This document shows, piece by piece, positions 18,507 through 27,494 of a DNA stretch of 64,000 nt (the first letter of the stretch is position 1; every line of letters begins with the position of its first letter). The stretch lies in assembly GCA_948436975.1 (NCBI GenBank), contig CAOJJB010000006.1, positions 1 through 64,000 of the forward strand. Direction: 5' to 3'. The translations under genes were made by a program, and so were the position numbers. The notes beneath the pieces are model-generated. The model did no database searches. It saw nothing but the letters and a program-made list of their open reading frames with translations, and had not been told where the DNA came from. The stretch is from an uncultured Clostridium sp. GTDB lineage: Bacteria > Bacillota > Clostridia > TANB77 > CAG-508.

Positions 18507-19052
18507 TCAAGAATTATTTTCTTTCCATTCACAATATTTTTTAAAATAATTCCAACATCCTATTTTTTCTGTAATTCCATTATAGTTATCATCTATTCTT
18601 TTTATAACATCATTCATATCAAACCATTTAGCATCTGATACTTCTTCGGTTTGTAATTTTAATTCAGATATTCCTATTTCTTTATTTACTATATAATATT
18701 CATTATAGTGCCTATTTTTTATTTCTCCCTTTACTGTATCTGATATTGAAGCGCCAATAAATAATATATCACTTTTATCAACATTAATTCCAATTTCTTC
18801 TTTTATTTCTCTTATTATTGATTGAAAGCCGAATTCTCCTGCTAAAACATGTCCTCCTGCTGTCATATCCCATAAATTAGGCCATAATTTTTTATTTGCA
18901 CTTCTTTTTTGTAATAAAACTTGATTTTTAGAATTCATAATAAATACAGCAACAGCTTTATGCCATAAACCTTCTTTATGACACTTCTCTCTACTTTCTA
19001 TTTTTCCAGTATAATCTCCTTCTCTTGTTAATACATCAAAATATTCTTCCAT
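18507..19052 (-). CDS. NUDIX hydrolase
   Basis: The 181-residue protein carries a NUDIX box, GGHVLAGEFGF followed by REIKEEIGI, at about residues 66-90. The preceding region (WHKAVAVFIMNSKNQVLLQKRS, shortened here) resembles the isopentenyl-diphosphate-isomerase-like NUDIX subgroup. The substrate is a nucleoside diphosphate-X or related pyrophosphate and cannot be specified. It lies between another NUDIX gene (16 bases away) and rnpB, probably in one operon with the FAD oxidoreductase upstream. Confidence 0.88.
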   Translation of the reverse strand: MEEYFDVLTREGDYTGKIESREKCHKEGLWHKAVAVFIMNSKNQVLLQKRSANKKLWPNLWDMTAGGHVLAGEFGFQSIIREIKEEIGINVDKSDILFIGASISDTVKGEIKNRHYNEYYIVNKEIGISELKLQTEEVSDAKWFDMNDVIKRIDDNYNGITEKIGCWNYFKKYCEWKENNS

Positions 19053-19068
19053 TTATTTCCTCCCTTCT

Positions 19069-19629
19069 TTACTTGATTTTTAATAATTTTTCATTTAATT
19101 TATTATATATTGGTAGCATTTTAGGTTCATTTATAACATTACTTATATCATTTATATTTATCCATTTTACTTCGCTATTTTCGTCTTCTTTTATTATTAA
19201 TTTATCATTTTCATCAGCTTCTAATAAGTATGTAACATTTAGGTGAACATGTGTAGGAACATACTTACCTCTTTTTATATGCCCATCTACTGAAACAATT
19301 TCAATTGAAGCTATTTCATCAGATAATATTTTTAAATTTTTTAGTCCTGTTTCTTCTTTTGCTTCTTTTAAGGCTACTCTTAACATATTTTCATCTCCAT
19401 CACAATGACCACCTGTCCAGCATAAAGACTTATATATATTATGATATACCATTAAAATTTTATTTTTTTCTTTATTAGCTATCCAACTAGATGCTGTAAA
19501 ATGACATATTTTATTTTCTCTTGTTAATACATCATCAAATATATTAATATATTGTAGCATCATTTCTTTATCACTTTTTTCTTGTTCATTACATGGTATA
19601 TAACTTTGTAATAACTCTTTTAATTTCAT
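19069..19629 (-). CDS. NUDIX hydrolase
   Basis: The 186-residue protein has a NUDIX box GGHCDGDENM...LKEAKEETGL at about residues 78-100, between an N-terminal helical segment (residues 1-45) and a C-terminal acidic strand region. It is distinct from the next gene's NUDIX protein, with little similarity outside the box. It is 15 bases from its neighbours on either side, so an operon of FAD oxidoreductase, NUDIX, NUDIX is likely. Confidence 0.85.
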   Translation of the reverse strand: MKLKELLQSYIPCNEQEKSDKEMMLQYINIFDDVLTRENKICHFTASSWIANKEKNKILMVYHNIYKSLCWTGGHCDGDENMLRVALKEAKEETGLKNLKILSDEIASIEIVSVDGHIKRGKYVPTHVHLNVTYLLEADENDKLIIKEDENSEVKWININDISNVINEPKMLPIYNKLNEKLLKIK

Positions 19630-19644
19630 ATTTTTTCTTTTCCA

Positions 19645-21198
19645 TTACCTTTCTAATATTTTAATTGCGCATTTTATTCCATCAATTGATGCTGTCATTA
19701 TTCCTCCTGCATATCCTGCACCTTCTCCACAAGGATATATACCTTCAATATTACACAAAAATTCTTCATTTCTTATTATCCTTACTGGTGAAGAACTTCT
19801 TGTCTCTACTCCTGTTAAAATACTATCTTTATCTCCAAATCCTTTTATTTTTTTATCAAAATCAATTATTCCTTCTTTAAGTGTGTTTATAACATAATTT
19901 GGTAATATCTCTTGCAAATTTGACATTGTAACTCCTGGTTTATATGTTGGTTTCACTTTACCTATTTCAGTTGTTTTTCTATTTTCGAAAAAATCTCCTA
20001 CCTTTTGTATTGGTGCATAATAATTTTCACCACCTAATTTAAATGCTTTTTCTTCCAGTTCTTTTTGAAAATACATTCCTTCTAATACTGATTTTCCTTT
20101 AAAATCATCTGGTGTTACATTTACTAGAATAGCACTATTTGCATTTTCACCATTACGTGCAAACTGACTCATTCCATTAGTTACTATTTCACCATTATTA
20201 CTTGAAGATGCCATAACAACTCCTCCTGGACACATACAAAATGTATAGCATGATCTTTCTTTTCCATGATATACTAGTTTATATTCAGCTGGTGGAAGTT
20301 TTAATTTTGTTTTTGTTCCATATTGTGATTTATTTATCATTTTTTGATTATGTTCAATTCTTAATCCAACAGAAAAGTTTTTCTTTTCCATTTTTATGCC
20401 TTTTTCATACATTGTTTCAAAGGTATCTCTAGCACTATGTCCAATTGCAAAAACTGCTGTATCTGTTTCTATTTTTCTATTATTTGTAATTATAGATAAT
20501 AATTTGTTATTTTCTATTTCAAAATCTACAACTTTTTCCTCAAATAAAAATAATCCACCTTGATTTATAATGTAATTTCTCATATTTGAAATTATATTAA
20601 TCAAATTATCAGTTCCTATATGTGGTTTATTTATATACATTATTTGCTTAGGTGCACCAAATTCAACAAATTCATATAATACTTTTCTACATAATGGATT
20701 ATTTACACCTGTTGTTAATTTTCCATCAGAAAAAGTACCTGCCCCGCCTTCTCCAAATTGAACATTTGAGTTTACATTCAGTTTTCCTGTTTTTTGGAAA
20801 TCTTCAACATCTTTTTTCCTATCTTCTACTTTTTTTCCTTGTTCAATTATTATTGGTTTTATACCATTTTGAACTAATATTAAAGCACAAAATAGTCCAG
20901 AAGGACCTGCGCCAATAATCACAGGTCTTTGTGAACTTTTTCTTTTTACTTCAATATTTAATTTAAAATTTTCTTTTGAAACTTGTTTTGCATTTTTTAT
21001 TATTTTATTTCCTATATAATTAATATCAATTGTATAGTTGTAAAATATGTTTTGTTTATTTCTAGCATCAATTGATTTTCTAAAAATACTAAAATCTTTA
21101 ACATCTTTATAATCAATTTTATATTTTATACAAGCTTCTCTTAAGACTTCGTCTTCTTCTAAATCTTCAAATATTTTTATATTTTCTAATCTTAACAT
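19645..21198 (-). CDS. FAD-dependent dehydrogenase, COG2509-like
   Basis: The 517-residue protein has an N-terminal domain of about 85 residues, then the dinucleotide-binding motif VIIGAGPSGLFCALIL and an oxidoreductase core with FGEGGAGTFSDGKLTTG and a C-terminal YPCGEGAGYAGGIMTA. These are typical of the uncharacterised COG2509 flavoproteins of Firmicutes; the physiological substrate is unknown. An in-frame TTG 15 bases upstream overlaps the ribosome binding region, so I start at the ATG (MLRLENIKIF). Confidence 0.88.
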   Translation of the reverse strand: MLRLENIKIFEDLEEDEVLREACIKYKIDYKDVKDFSIFRKSIDARNKQNIFYNYTIDINYIGNKIIKNAKQVSKENFKLNIEVKRKSSQRPVIIGAGPSGLFCALILVQNGIKPIIIEQGKKVEDRKKDVEDFQKTGKLNVNSNVQFGEGGAGTFSDGKLTTGVNNPLCRKVLYEFVEFGAPKQIMYINKPHIGTDNLINIISNMRNYIINQGGLFLFEEKVVDFEIENNKLLSIITNNRKIETDTAVFAIGHSARDTFETMYEKGIKMEKKNFSVGLRIEHNQKMINKSQYGTKTKLKLPPAEYKLVYHGKERSCYTFCMCPGGVVMASSSNNGEIVTNGMSQFARNGENANSAILVNVTPDDFKGKSVLEGMYFQKELEEKAFKLGGENYYAPIQKVGDFFENRKTTEIGKVKPTYKPGVTMSNLQEILPNYVINTLKEGIIDFDKKIKGFGDKDSILTGVETRSSSPVRIIRNEEFLCNIEGIYPCGEGAGYAGGIMTASIDGIKCAIKILER

Positions 21199-21266
21199 TT
21201 TTATAACTTTCAAGTTTAATATTATGTTTTCTTAACATATTTTGTAAATTTACTATATAAATTAAT

Positions 21267-21641
21267 TTATTCTACTTCTTTTTTCCATAATTCATGTTTA
21301 TTACAATAAGCATAAATTGTAGATCCTGGTATATATTTAAAGTGTGTTTTTGCTTCCATTCCTGGTTTTAAATATGTTATACATTCTCTTCCTTCACTAA
21401 CTATGCTAATCCATTCTATATAATGTTCCTCTTCCATTACATGATTTACTGTTACAAATATTTTATTGTCTTTTACTTCATATGTTGGAATGTGTTTTTC
21501 TACCGCTGCATCTACTGAATTTGCTACTATTGCATTCATAGGTTCCCCACAACAAACTATTCCACATCCATTACAGTTACAGTCTTTTATAACTTTTACT
21601 GTTGCTCCACATTTTTTACATTTCTTTATTAATAATTCCAT
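21267..21641 (-). CDS. Superoxide reductase (desulfoferrodoxin)
   Basis: The 124-residue protein has an N-terminal desulforedoxin-like cluster (CKKCG...CC) and a neelaredoxin-like iron domain. Catalytic Fe ligands can be read from EKHIPTYEV, VNHVM, EEHYIEWI and AYCNKHELW (four His and one Cys). It reduces superoxide to peroxide in anaerobes without releasing oxygen. Extra Cys residues (CNCNGCG) lie between the two parts of the N-terminal cluster. The gene stands alone, with a TTGAAA-17-TAGCAT promoter-like sequence upstream. Confidence 0.92.
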   Translation of the reverse strand: MELLIKKCKKCGATVKVIKDCNCNGCGIVCCGEPMNAIVANSVDAAVEKHIPTYEVKDNKIFVTVNHVMEEEHYIEWISIVSEGRECITYLKPGMEAKTHFKYIPGSTIYAYCNKHELWKKEVE

Positions 21642-21714
21642 ATTATAAATTCTCCTTTTATTAATCTCTTTATGATTATGCTATCATATTTACAAAAAAA
21701 TTTCAATCTGATAT

Positions 21715-22413
21715 TTATATTTTTGCAATTAGTGATTTTAAAATATATCCAACACGTTTTGAAACTATTTCAATATATGTGTGAAAATCAACTTCATTAT
21801 TTCCATTTGGAGTATCTGAAATTCCTCTTATAATCAAAAAAGGTATCTTATCTAAATAACATACTTGTGCAATTGCAGCTCCTTCCATTTCAACACATTC
21901 TGCATTAAATTCTTTTTTTACTTCAAATGCTTTTTGTGGGTTAGAGCAAAAATAATCAGCTGTTGCAATTGTTCCAATTTTTACATTAAATTCTCTGTTT
22001 TTGATTTCAGATATAGCTTGCATACAAAGTTTAACCAATTTCTTATCTGTTTCAAAATACTTACCTGTTCTTGCAATTTCTCCTTTTTCATAATTTCCAA
22101 CAGTTGTTATATCAAAATCATATTGTACTAATTTTTCTCCTATTACAATATCTTCTATTTTTAATTCTTCATTAGTTCCTCCAGCTACTCCAACATTTAT
22201 AACATAATCTACATTATATTTATCAATCATTATTTGTGCAGTTCTTGATGCATTTACTTTTCCTACTCCACATTCTACTAATACACAATTTCTATTTTCA
22301 ATTACTCCTTTTATAAATATTAATTCATATATCGTTTCAATTTCTATATTTGTCATTGTATTTTTTATAGCAAGCATTTCTTTTTCTTCTGCCGCAATTA
22401 TTCCTATAATCAT
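21715..22413 (-). CDS. mtnN: 5'-methylthioadenosine/S-adenosylhomocysteine nucleosidase
   Basis: The 232-residue nucleosidase removes adenine from MTA and SAH, recycling by-products of SAM use. MIIGIIAAEEKEM carries the catalytic Glu near residue 12, ECVEMEGAAIAQV holds the ribose-binding Met-Glu, and GISDTPNG holds the catalytic Asp. Length is typical. It stands as a single gene downstream of the two-component module. Confidence 0.95.
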   Translation of the reverse strand: MIIGIIAAEEKEMLAIKNTMTNIEIETIYELIFIKGVIENRNCVLVECGVGKVNASRTAQIMIDKYNVDYVINVGVAGGTNEELKIEDIVIGEKLVQYDFDITTVGNYEKGEIARTGKYFETDKKLVKLCMQAISEIKNREFNVKIGTIATADYFCSNPQKAFEVKKEFNAECVEMEGAAIAQVCYLDKIPFLIIRGISDTPNGNNEVDFHTYIEIVSKRVGYILKSLIAKI

Positions 22414-22528
22414 TGATAATTTCTCCTTTATTTTTATGATTGTGTAAAGTTTTATATCCTTTTATATTATTTTTCACACAATATATTTATATCATTTTTG
22501 ATTTATTTTGTAATACTTTCTGCCATGT

Positions 22529-23419
22529 CTAAAATTTAACTTCAATTATTAAATAACTATTTTCATATTTTGCCTTAATATTTCCATCATTCAATTCTAC
22601 TAATTGTTTTGCAATAGATAATCCAATTCCATTAGATTTTTTTGCATTTTTAACTGTATAATATCTATAAAATATTTTCTCTAAACTTGTAGAATCTAAA
22701 CTATTCGTTTTATTTGAGAATTCTATCGCTCCATTACTTTTCAATTTTATATTAAAATCATCTTCACTATATTTAATCGCATTTGATATAATATTTTCAA
22801 AGATTCTTTTTACCATATTTTCATTTAGTAATCTAATTACTTTTTTTTCACATATTTCTATTTTAGGACTTATGTGGTATTCTTTAAATAAACCATAAAA
22901 ACTGACAATAGAATCTTCTAAAATATTATTGATACAAATATTTTTTCTTTCCATTTCATTACATATATCTATACTTTTTGAAAAATCAAATAATTGTTCT
23001 GTAAGTTCTGTTAAGTCTTTAACTTTATTGTCAATTATTTTTAATTTTTCTAATTGATTGTTTTTTAAATCATTCTTATCTATCAAATCAAGATAACCTC
23101 TAATTGCTGTTAATGGTGTTCTTAAATCGTGAGAAATATTTGTAATAGAATTTTTTAATTCTTGATTTCCTTGTTTATATTCAAGTTCTAACTTTCGTAA
23201 CTCTTTTAAACTTTTATTTAACCTTGTTGCTAATCTTTTTAGATTTTTATCATTTGAAGAAACAGTAATTAAGTTATTGGTATCTGATTTTAGTATAGTT
23301 GTTAGTGATTTTTCAATGTTAATAATTTCATTTTTCATTACTATAATTTTTAATAACAAAAATATTGCAATGCATACTACTATAAAAAATAACCCAAACC
23401 AAATACCCATAAATTTCAC
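22529..23419 (-). CDS. Sensor histidine kinase
   Basis: The 296-residue kinase has a single predicted N-terminal membrane segment (residues 5-27), a HAMP-like/coiled linker, HisKA with NISHDLRTPLTAIRGYL (His about 97), and an HATPase domain with NAIKYS and GIGLSIAKQL. With one membrane segment and no periplasmic sensor it resembles intramembrane-sensing kinases paired with ABC transporters. It is the last gene of a response regulator, ATPase, permease, kinase module. The start is a GTG at 23419; an ATG nine bases on is also possible. Confidence 0.9.
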   Translation of the reverse strand: MKFMGIWFGLFFIVVCIAIFLLLKIIVMKNEIINIEKSLTTILKSDTNNLITVSSNDKNLKRLATRLNKSLKELRKLELEYKQGNQELKNSITNISHDLRTPLTAIRGYLDLIDKNDLKNNQLEKLKIIDNKVKDLTELTEQLFDFSKSIDICNEMERKNICINNILEDSIVSFYGLFKEYHISPKIEICEKKVIRLLNENMVKRIFENIISNAIKYSEDDFNIKLKSNGAIEFSNKTNSLDSTSLEKIFYRYYTVKNAKKSNGIGLSIAKQLVELNDGNIKAKYENSYLIIEVKF

Positions 23420-23423
23420 TTCC

Positions 23424-24248
23424 CTACTTTAATTCTTTTTTATTAAATATTATTAGACCTAATCCAGTAAATACTACTAAAATACCTAAAGAATAGATTG
23501 GTAATACTTTTAAATTGGGAGCTGACCTTCCAGCTAATTCAAATCCTTGTCCTGCTGGATTTATATCAAGTAATATTTGATATACTTTTCTTTCTTGTTC
23601 ACTTGGATATTTAGGATTAGGTATTTCTTCAAATTTCATTTCGCCATTTACTAGCGAAGCATTTTGTATATATTCTGGCATATCTATAATACTAAAACAT
23701 ACCATAGCAAACATCATTAAACCAAATGCTAACATAATAGAAGTTATAGAAATAATTGTTTTATTTGAGATTATCATTGCTAAAAATGTAAAAATACTAG
23801 AATATGCGAATATCATTACAAATGTACTACCTATTAATTTTAGAAATGCTAACATAGAAATTGTAATTCCACCAAATACTGGTATCCCAACAATTGCAAC
23901 TACTATTATAAATAAAATATAAAAAGCCAAACTTGTAGTAATAATAATTATTAAATTTGATAAATATATATTTTTCCTTTTATGACCTATACTAATCTTA
24001 TTTCTTATTGTACCGTCAGAATATTCTACTCCTATAAATAAACTTGTAAATATAGCAATTACAATTCCTATCATTGTAGCATAATTAAGCATAAGTTGTT
24101 CACTCTCTATTACTTTTTCATATTTTTTCATATCACTATATTCTGTATAAATCATTAGTAGAGCTAAACCAATACTAAATATAGTTACTCCCCAAAATAC
24201 TTTATTTTTTCGTAATCTTGTAAAACCTGCATTTAACAATCTAATCAT
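23424..24248 (-). CDS. ABC-2-type permease of the two-component-linked transporter
   Basis: The 274-residue membrane protein has about six membrane segments, one pair flanking a large external loop. It overlaps the end of the ATPase gene by a few bases and is its obvious partner. I choose the ATG (MIRLLNAGFTRLRKNK) that follows GGAGGAG, not the TTG within that site. Transporters of this class with a linked regulator and kinase often confer resistance to cell-envelope peptides or bacitracin, a plausible but unproven role here. Confidence 0.85.
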   Translation of the reverse strand: MIRLLNAGFTRLRKNKVFWGVTIFSIGLALLMIYTEYSDMKKYEKVIESEQLMLNYATMIGIVIAIFTSLFIGVEYSDGTIRNKISIGHKRKNIYLSNLIIIITTSLAFYILFIIVVAIVGIPVFGGITISMLAFLKLIGSTFVMIFAYSSIFTFLAMIISNKTIISITSIMLAFGLMMFAMVCFSIIDMPEYIQNASLVNGEMKFEEIPNPKYPSEQERKVYQILLDINPAGQGFELAGRSAPNLKVLPIYSLGILVVFTGLGLIIFNKKELK

Positions 24249-25156
24249 TTTTAACTCCTCCAATCAAATTCATATAATAGTTTTCTAAAGATTCTTCTTG
24301 TTCGTGAATCTCATCTGCTATTAAATTTTCTTTGGATAGTTCATTAAGAAGCTTAGCTAAGTTATATTTGCCATAAACATTAATTGTTTTTCTATCAATC
24401 ACTTCATAAGAAATATTATTTACCTCAAAATATTTAACAAACTCCTTTTGATTACTTACTTTTAATTCTATTTTGTGTTCTAATTTTTTCATCAATTCTT
24501 TGCTACTTATTTCTTTTATAATCGAACCATTATCTAAAAATCCATAGTGTGTTGCTATTTTAGAAAGCTCGTCTAAATAATGACTAGATATTAAAATAGT
24601 AATTCTATTTTCTTTATTTAGTTTTAAAATCAATTCTCTAATTTCAATAATTCCTTGTGGATCAAGTCCGATTTATAGGCTCATCTAAAATCAAAAAGTC
24701 TGGATTATTTGCTAAACTAATAGCAATTCCTAATCTTTGTCTCATACCTAAAGAAAAATTTTTAGCTTTTTTCTTTCCAGTATTGTCTAACCCAACTAAT
24801 TTTAGTAATTCATCTATACCATCATATCCTGGCATACCAACTAATTTAAACTGTTCTATCAAATTGTCTTTTGCACTCATTTCTCCATAAATTGATGGCG
24901 TTTCAATAATTGCTCCTATTCTTTTTCTAACACTGGCTATATTTCCACTGCTATTATTAGTTCCATAAATTGTATAGTTTCCGTTTGTAGGCTCTTGTAA
25001 CCCACAAATAATTCTAATAAGTGTTGTTTTACCTGCACCATTTTTTCCAATTAATCCATATATACTACCATTTTCAATATGAATATTCAAATGGCTCAAT
25101 GCTTTATAATCTTTATATCTTTTTTCAAGATTATTTGTTTCTAATACATATTCCAT
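24241..25156 (-). CDS. ABC transporter ATPase, +1 frameshift at a CGG codon after Walker B
   Basis: Two overlapping frames together encode one complete ATPase of about 305 residues. The first (25156 down to 24662) has Walker A GKNGAGKTT, signature FSLGMRQRL and Walker B FLILDEP. It then reads ATA AAT CGG ACT TGA and stops. Dropping the C of the CGG at 24670-24668 gives ATA AAT GGA CTT GAT CCA, restoring the family's LDEPINGLDPQG and continuing to the stop at 24241 through the H-loop ILISSHYLDEL. The rest of the protein is intact and the neighbouring genes are intact. Either a +1 frameshift at CGG produces the protein, or this is a recent inactivating or artefactual insertion. Confidence 0.85.
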
Positions 25157-25178
25157 AATCTTTCTCCTTTCAAAATTA

Positions 25179-25235
25179 AGTATAAGATAAAAAGGTTAAG
25201 AAAATGGTAAAAAAAATGTAAAGATTTCGTAAAGA
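25179..25235 (-). promoter_or_regulatory. Four abutting 11-bp direct repeats before the ABC/kinase genes
   Basis: On the minus strand TCTTTACGAAA, TCTTTACATTT, TTTTTACCATT and TTCTTAACCTT follow one another without gaps (25235-25192). Each shows a T-rich block plus TTA(A)C at the same phase, one helical turn apart. A -10-like TATACT lies at 25184-25179, and no good -35 stands 17 bases before it. This is the layout of an activator-dependent promoter bound by an OmpR-type regulator, presumably the adjacent one. Confidence 0.65.
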
Positions 25236-25237
25236 TT

Positions 25238-25900
25238 TTAATCACTCATTTTAAATCCTATTCCCCATACAGATTCAATATAATTTTCATCACTTACTTT
25301 TTTTATCTTTTTACGAATATTGCTAATGTGAACTTTTAAAGAATTTTCATCACAATCCTCTGTATCATAACTTATCAAATCTAATAATTTATTTTTAGAC
25401 ATTATCTGTGTTTTATTTAAAAGTAATTGCTTTAAAATTGCATATTCTGTTTTAGTTAAATTTATTTTTTGATGACTCAAAAGCAAAATATTATTATCCT
25501 TTAACAATTCTAAATCTTTATACTTTAATGTTTCAATACTACTCGATTTATTATTTTGTCTTAATTGTACTTCAATTCTTGCAAGTAATTCATTAGAATC
25601 AAATGGCTTTGTGATATAATCATTAGCACCTGCTATTAGACAATTAACTTTATCATTAGATGAAATTTTCGCACTTAATACAATAATTGGTGTATCTTTG
25701 ACTTTTTTTATGATTTCTTCTCCTTCTATTCCAGGAAGCATTAAATCTAATAATATTAAATCATATTTTTCCTTTTCTAATAAAAGAATAGCCTCTGTAC
25801 CTGAATAAGCATTATAAGTAATATAATTCTGCTTTTTTAATAATTCTTGTATCACATTATGAATACTAATATCATCTTCTACAATTAGAATTTTAAACAC
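25238..25900 (-). CDS. OmpR-family response regulator
   Basis: The 220-residue regulator has a receiver domain (residues 1-115) with the acidic pair EDD, phosphoacceptor Asp about 52 in LILLDLMLPG and the conserved Lys in YITKPFDSNEL. A winged-helix DNA-binding domain follows, ending WGIGFKMSD. It precedes the ABC ATPase, permease and kinase genes on the same strand, separated by 81 bases that hold four direct repeats, its likely binding site. Confidence 0.93.
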   Translation of the reverse strand: MFKILIVEDDISIHNVIQELLKKQNYITYNAYSGTEAILLLEKEKYDLILLDLMLPGIEGEEIIKKVKDTPIIVLSAKISSNDKVNCLIAGANDYITKPFDSNELLARIEVQLRQNNKSSSIETLKYKDLELLKDNNILLLSHQKINLTKTEYAILKQLLLNKTQIMSKNKLLDLISYDTEDCDENSLKVHISNIRKKIKKVSDENYIESVWGIGFKMSD

Positions 25901-25938
25901 ATCTTATACCTCTCTACAACTTACTATCTTGTGTTTCG

Positions 25939-25983
25939 ATTATACCATAAAGGACAGATAATTTTCAACTTAATTATCTGCCC
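25939..25983 (-). promoter_or_regulatory. Promoter of the response regulator gene with overlapping inverted repeat
   Basis: TTGAAA (25968-25963) and TATAAT (25944-25939) are 18 bases apart on the minus strand. An inverted repeat, CAGATAATT ... AATTATCTG (about 25953-25980), spans the -35 and has no U-tract on either side. It is more likely an operator than a terminator. Confidence 0.65.
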
Positions 25984-26055
25984 TATTTATTGACTATCTA
26001 ATCATTGTAAAGTCTTTTTATTTATCTTATTAAAAATTTATTGTCATGTAAAAAA

Positions 26056-26358
26056 TTACATTTGTAAATTTAATTCAAATCTTTCTATAAATCCTATCCA
26101 CTCTCCCTTTTCATTCTTAACTCCTTGCATATAAACCCTTTGATTTCTAGCAGTTACACATACAAACATTTCTTTTCCATTACTTTTTATTAAGTTTTTA
26201 TCCCTTCTTTTAGATATTGAGCAATGAACATTTATACTTTTACCTGATTGAATTATTGTTGGATCTAATCCGTAAAATGATATTAACTGTTTGTAATTAT
26301 AAAATTTTGTAATATCGCCTAGTTCTCCTAATAATTCTGCTACTAATCTTTTGTAGCT
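26056..26358 (-). pseudogene. Remnant of an IS110-family transposase
   Basis: An open frame without a start codon reads KRLVAELLGELGDITKF and then ISFYGLDPTIIQSGKS. The GLDPxxxQSG motif is characteristic of the C-terminal (transposase 20) domain of IS110/IS116/IS902 enzymes. After an ISKRRDKNL stretch the sequence no longer resembles the family and ends at 26056. An in-frame stop lies just upstream of the fragment. No IS ends or second fragment are visible; it is an old, inactive relic between the regulator and glycosyltransferase genes. Confidence 0.7.
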
Positions 26359-26383
26359 CTATACTTATAATTTATTGTTAATA

Positions 26384-27412
26384 TTACATATTTAACTTTT
26401 TATTAATAATATCATAAATTTTTTCTATTTCTCCATTTTTTAAATATTCTAATTCTATATTAAGTTCTTCATTATTTTCCATATATTTAAATAGACAATC
26501 AGAATTTTCGAAATTTATAAATTCATTAATATATTCAATTTTCTCTTTGTATTTTAATCGACAATTTTTATTAACTACTGAAATAATTGCCATATATATT
26601 TTAAATCCTTCATATATTTGCATTTCTTTTGATACATCTTCATATATATCATAAGATTTATAAAATTCTATCCACTTTTTATAAAACAATCTCCTTAAGT
26701 ATATCTTATTTCTCAAAAATTTCGTTTTTAAAGTTTCTTCATTAAATCTTCTCATATAATTATAATATGCCTTATTAATAATATAAATTGAATTTGTCTT
26801 TCTCATACACTTTAAATTAAATAAAAAATCTTCTCCAAAAGTTATATATTTATCAAACCTAATGTTATTTTCTAATAAAAATTCTCTTTTATATAATTTA
26901 TTCCATACTACATTAAATATATCTCTTCTTCCCGAAATGCAGTTTTCTTTTATAAAACTTTTCATTTCATTTAATGTATTAATATTACCTTTTTGAGGTA
27001 TATATATATTAATTTTATTATTTTCATTATATTTAGTACCTGTTATTATCAAATCTTTTTCTTGGTTTCCTGTTTCAACTATAATACTTTCATACATATC
27101 TTTTTCTATAGTATCATCTGAATCTATAAAATGAATATAATCTCCATTTGCATTATCTATTCCTATATTACGTGCATTACTAACTCCCATATTTTTTTTT
27201 AAATTTATTATTCTGATATTATTATATAATATCCTAAATTCTTTACATTTATCTTTAGTTTTATCTGTGGAAGCATCGTTAATTATTAATATTTCATAGG
27301 GTTGAAAAGTTTGATTTACTATTGACTTTAATGCTTTTTCTATATATTTTTCCTGATTATATACTGGTATAATTGTAGATATTTTATAATTATTAACATT
27401 ATTTTTTTTCAT
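26384..27412 (-). CDS. Family 2 glycosyltransferase
   Basis: The 342-residue enzyme has a GT-A domain at its N-terminus: STIIPVYNQEKYIEKALKSI, then ILIINDASTDKT and the metal-binding DXD region HFIDSDDTIEKD. The C-terminal 130 residues are helical and variable. It probably adds sugars to a cell-envelope glycan; donor and acceptor are unknown. It stands between an IS relic and cysE and has no glycan genes next to it. Confidence 0.9.
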   Translation of the reverse strand: MKKNNVNNYKISTIIPVYNQEKYIEKALKSIVNQTFQPYEILIINDASTDKTKDKCKEFRILYNNIRIINLKKNMGVSNARNIGIDNANGDYIHFIDSDDTIEKDMYESIIVETGNQEKDLIITGTKYNENNKINIYIPQKGNINTLNEMKSFIKENCISGRRDIFNVVWNKLYKREFLLENNIRFDKYITFGEDFLFNLKCMRKTNSIYIINKAYYNYMRRFNEETLKTKFLRNKIYLRRLFYKKWIEFYKSYDIYEDVSKEMQIYEGFKIYMAIISVVNKNCRLKYKEKIEYINEFINFENSDCLFKYMENNEELNIELEYLKNGEIEKIYDIINKKLNM

Positions 27413-27494
27413 AATTACTCCTATTTGTTTTTATATACTTTATTCTTTATAATAGTAAATAGTTAATTCACTAAATAAATTATATCCCTACAAA

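Noticed and set aside
18325-18510. A 61-codon open frame on the minus strand
   Set aside because: It lies within the RNase P RNA, whose conserved core explains the sequence; no coding similarity.
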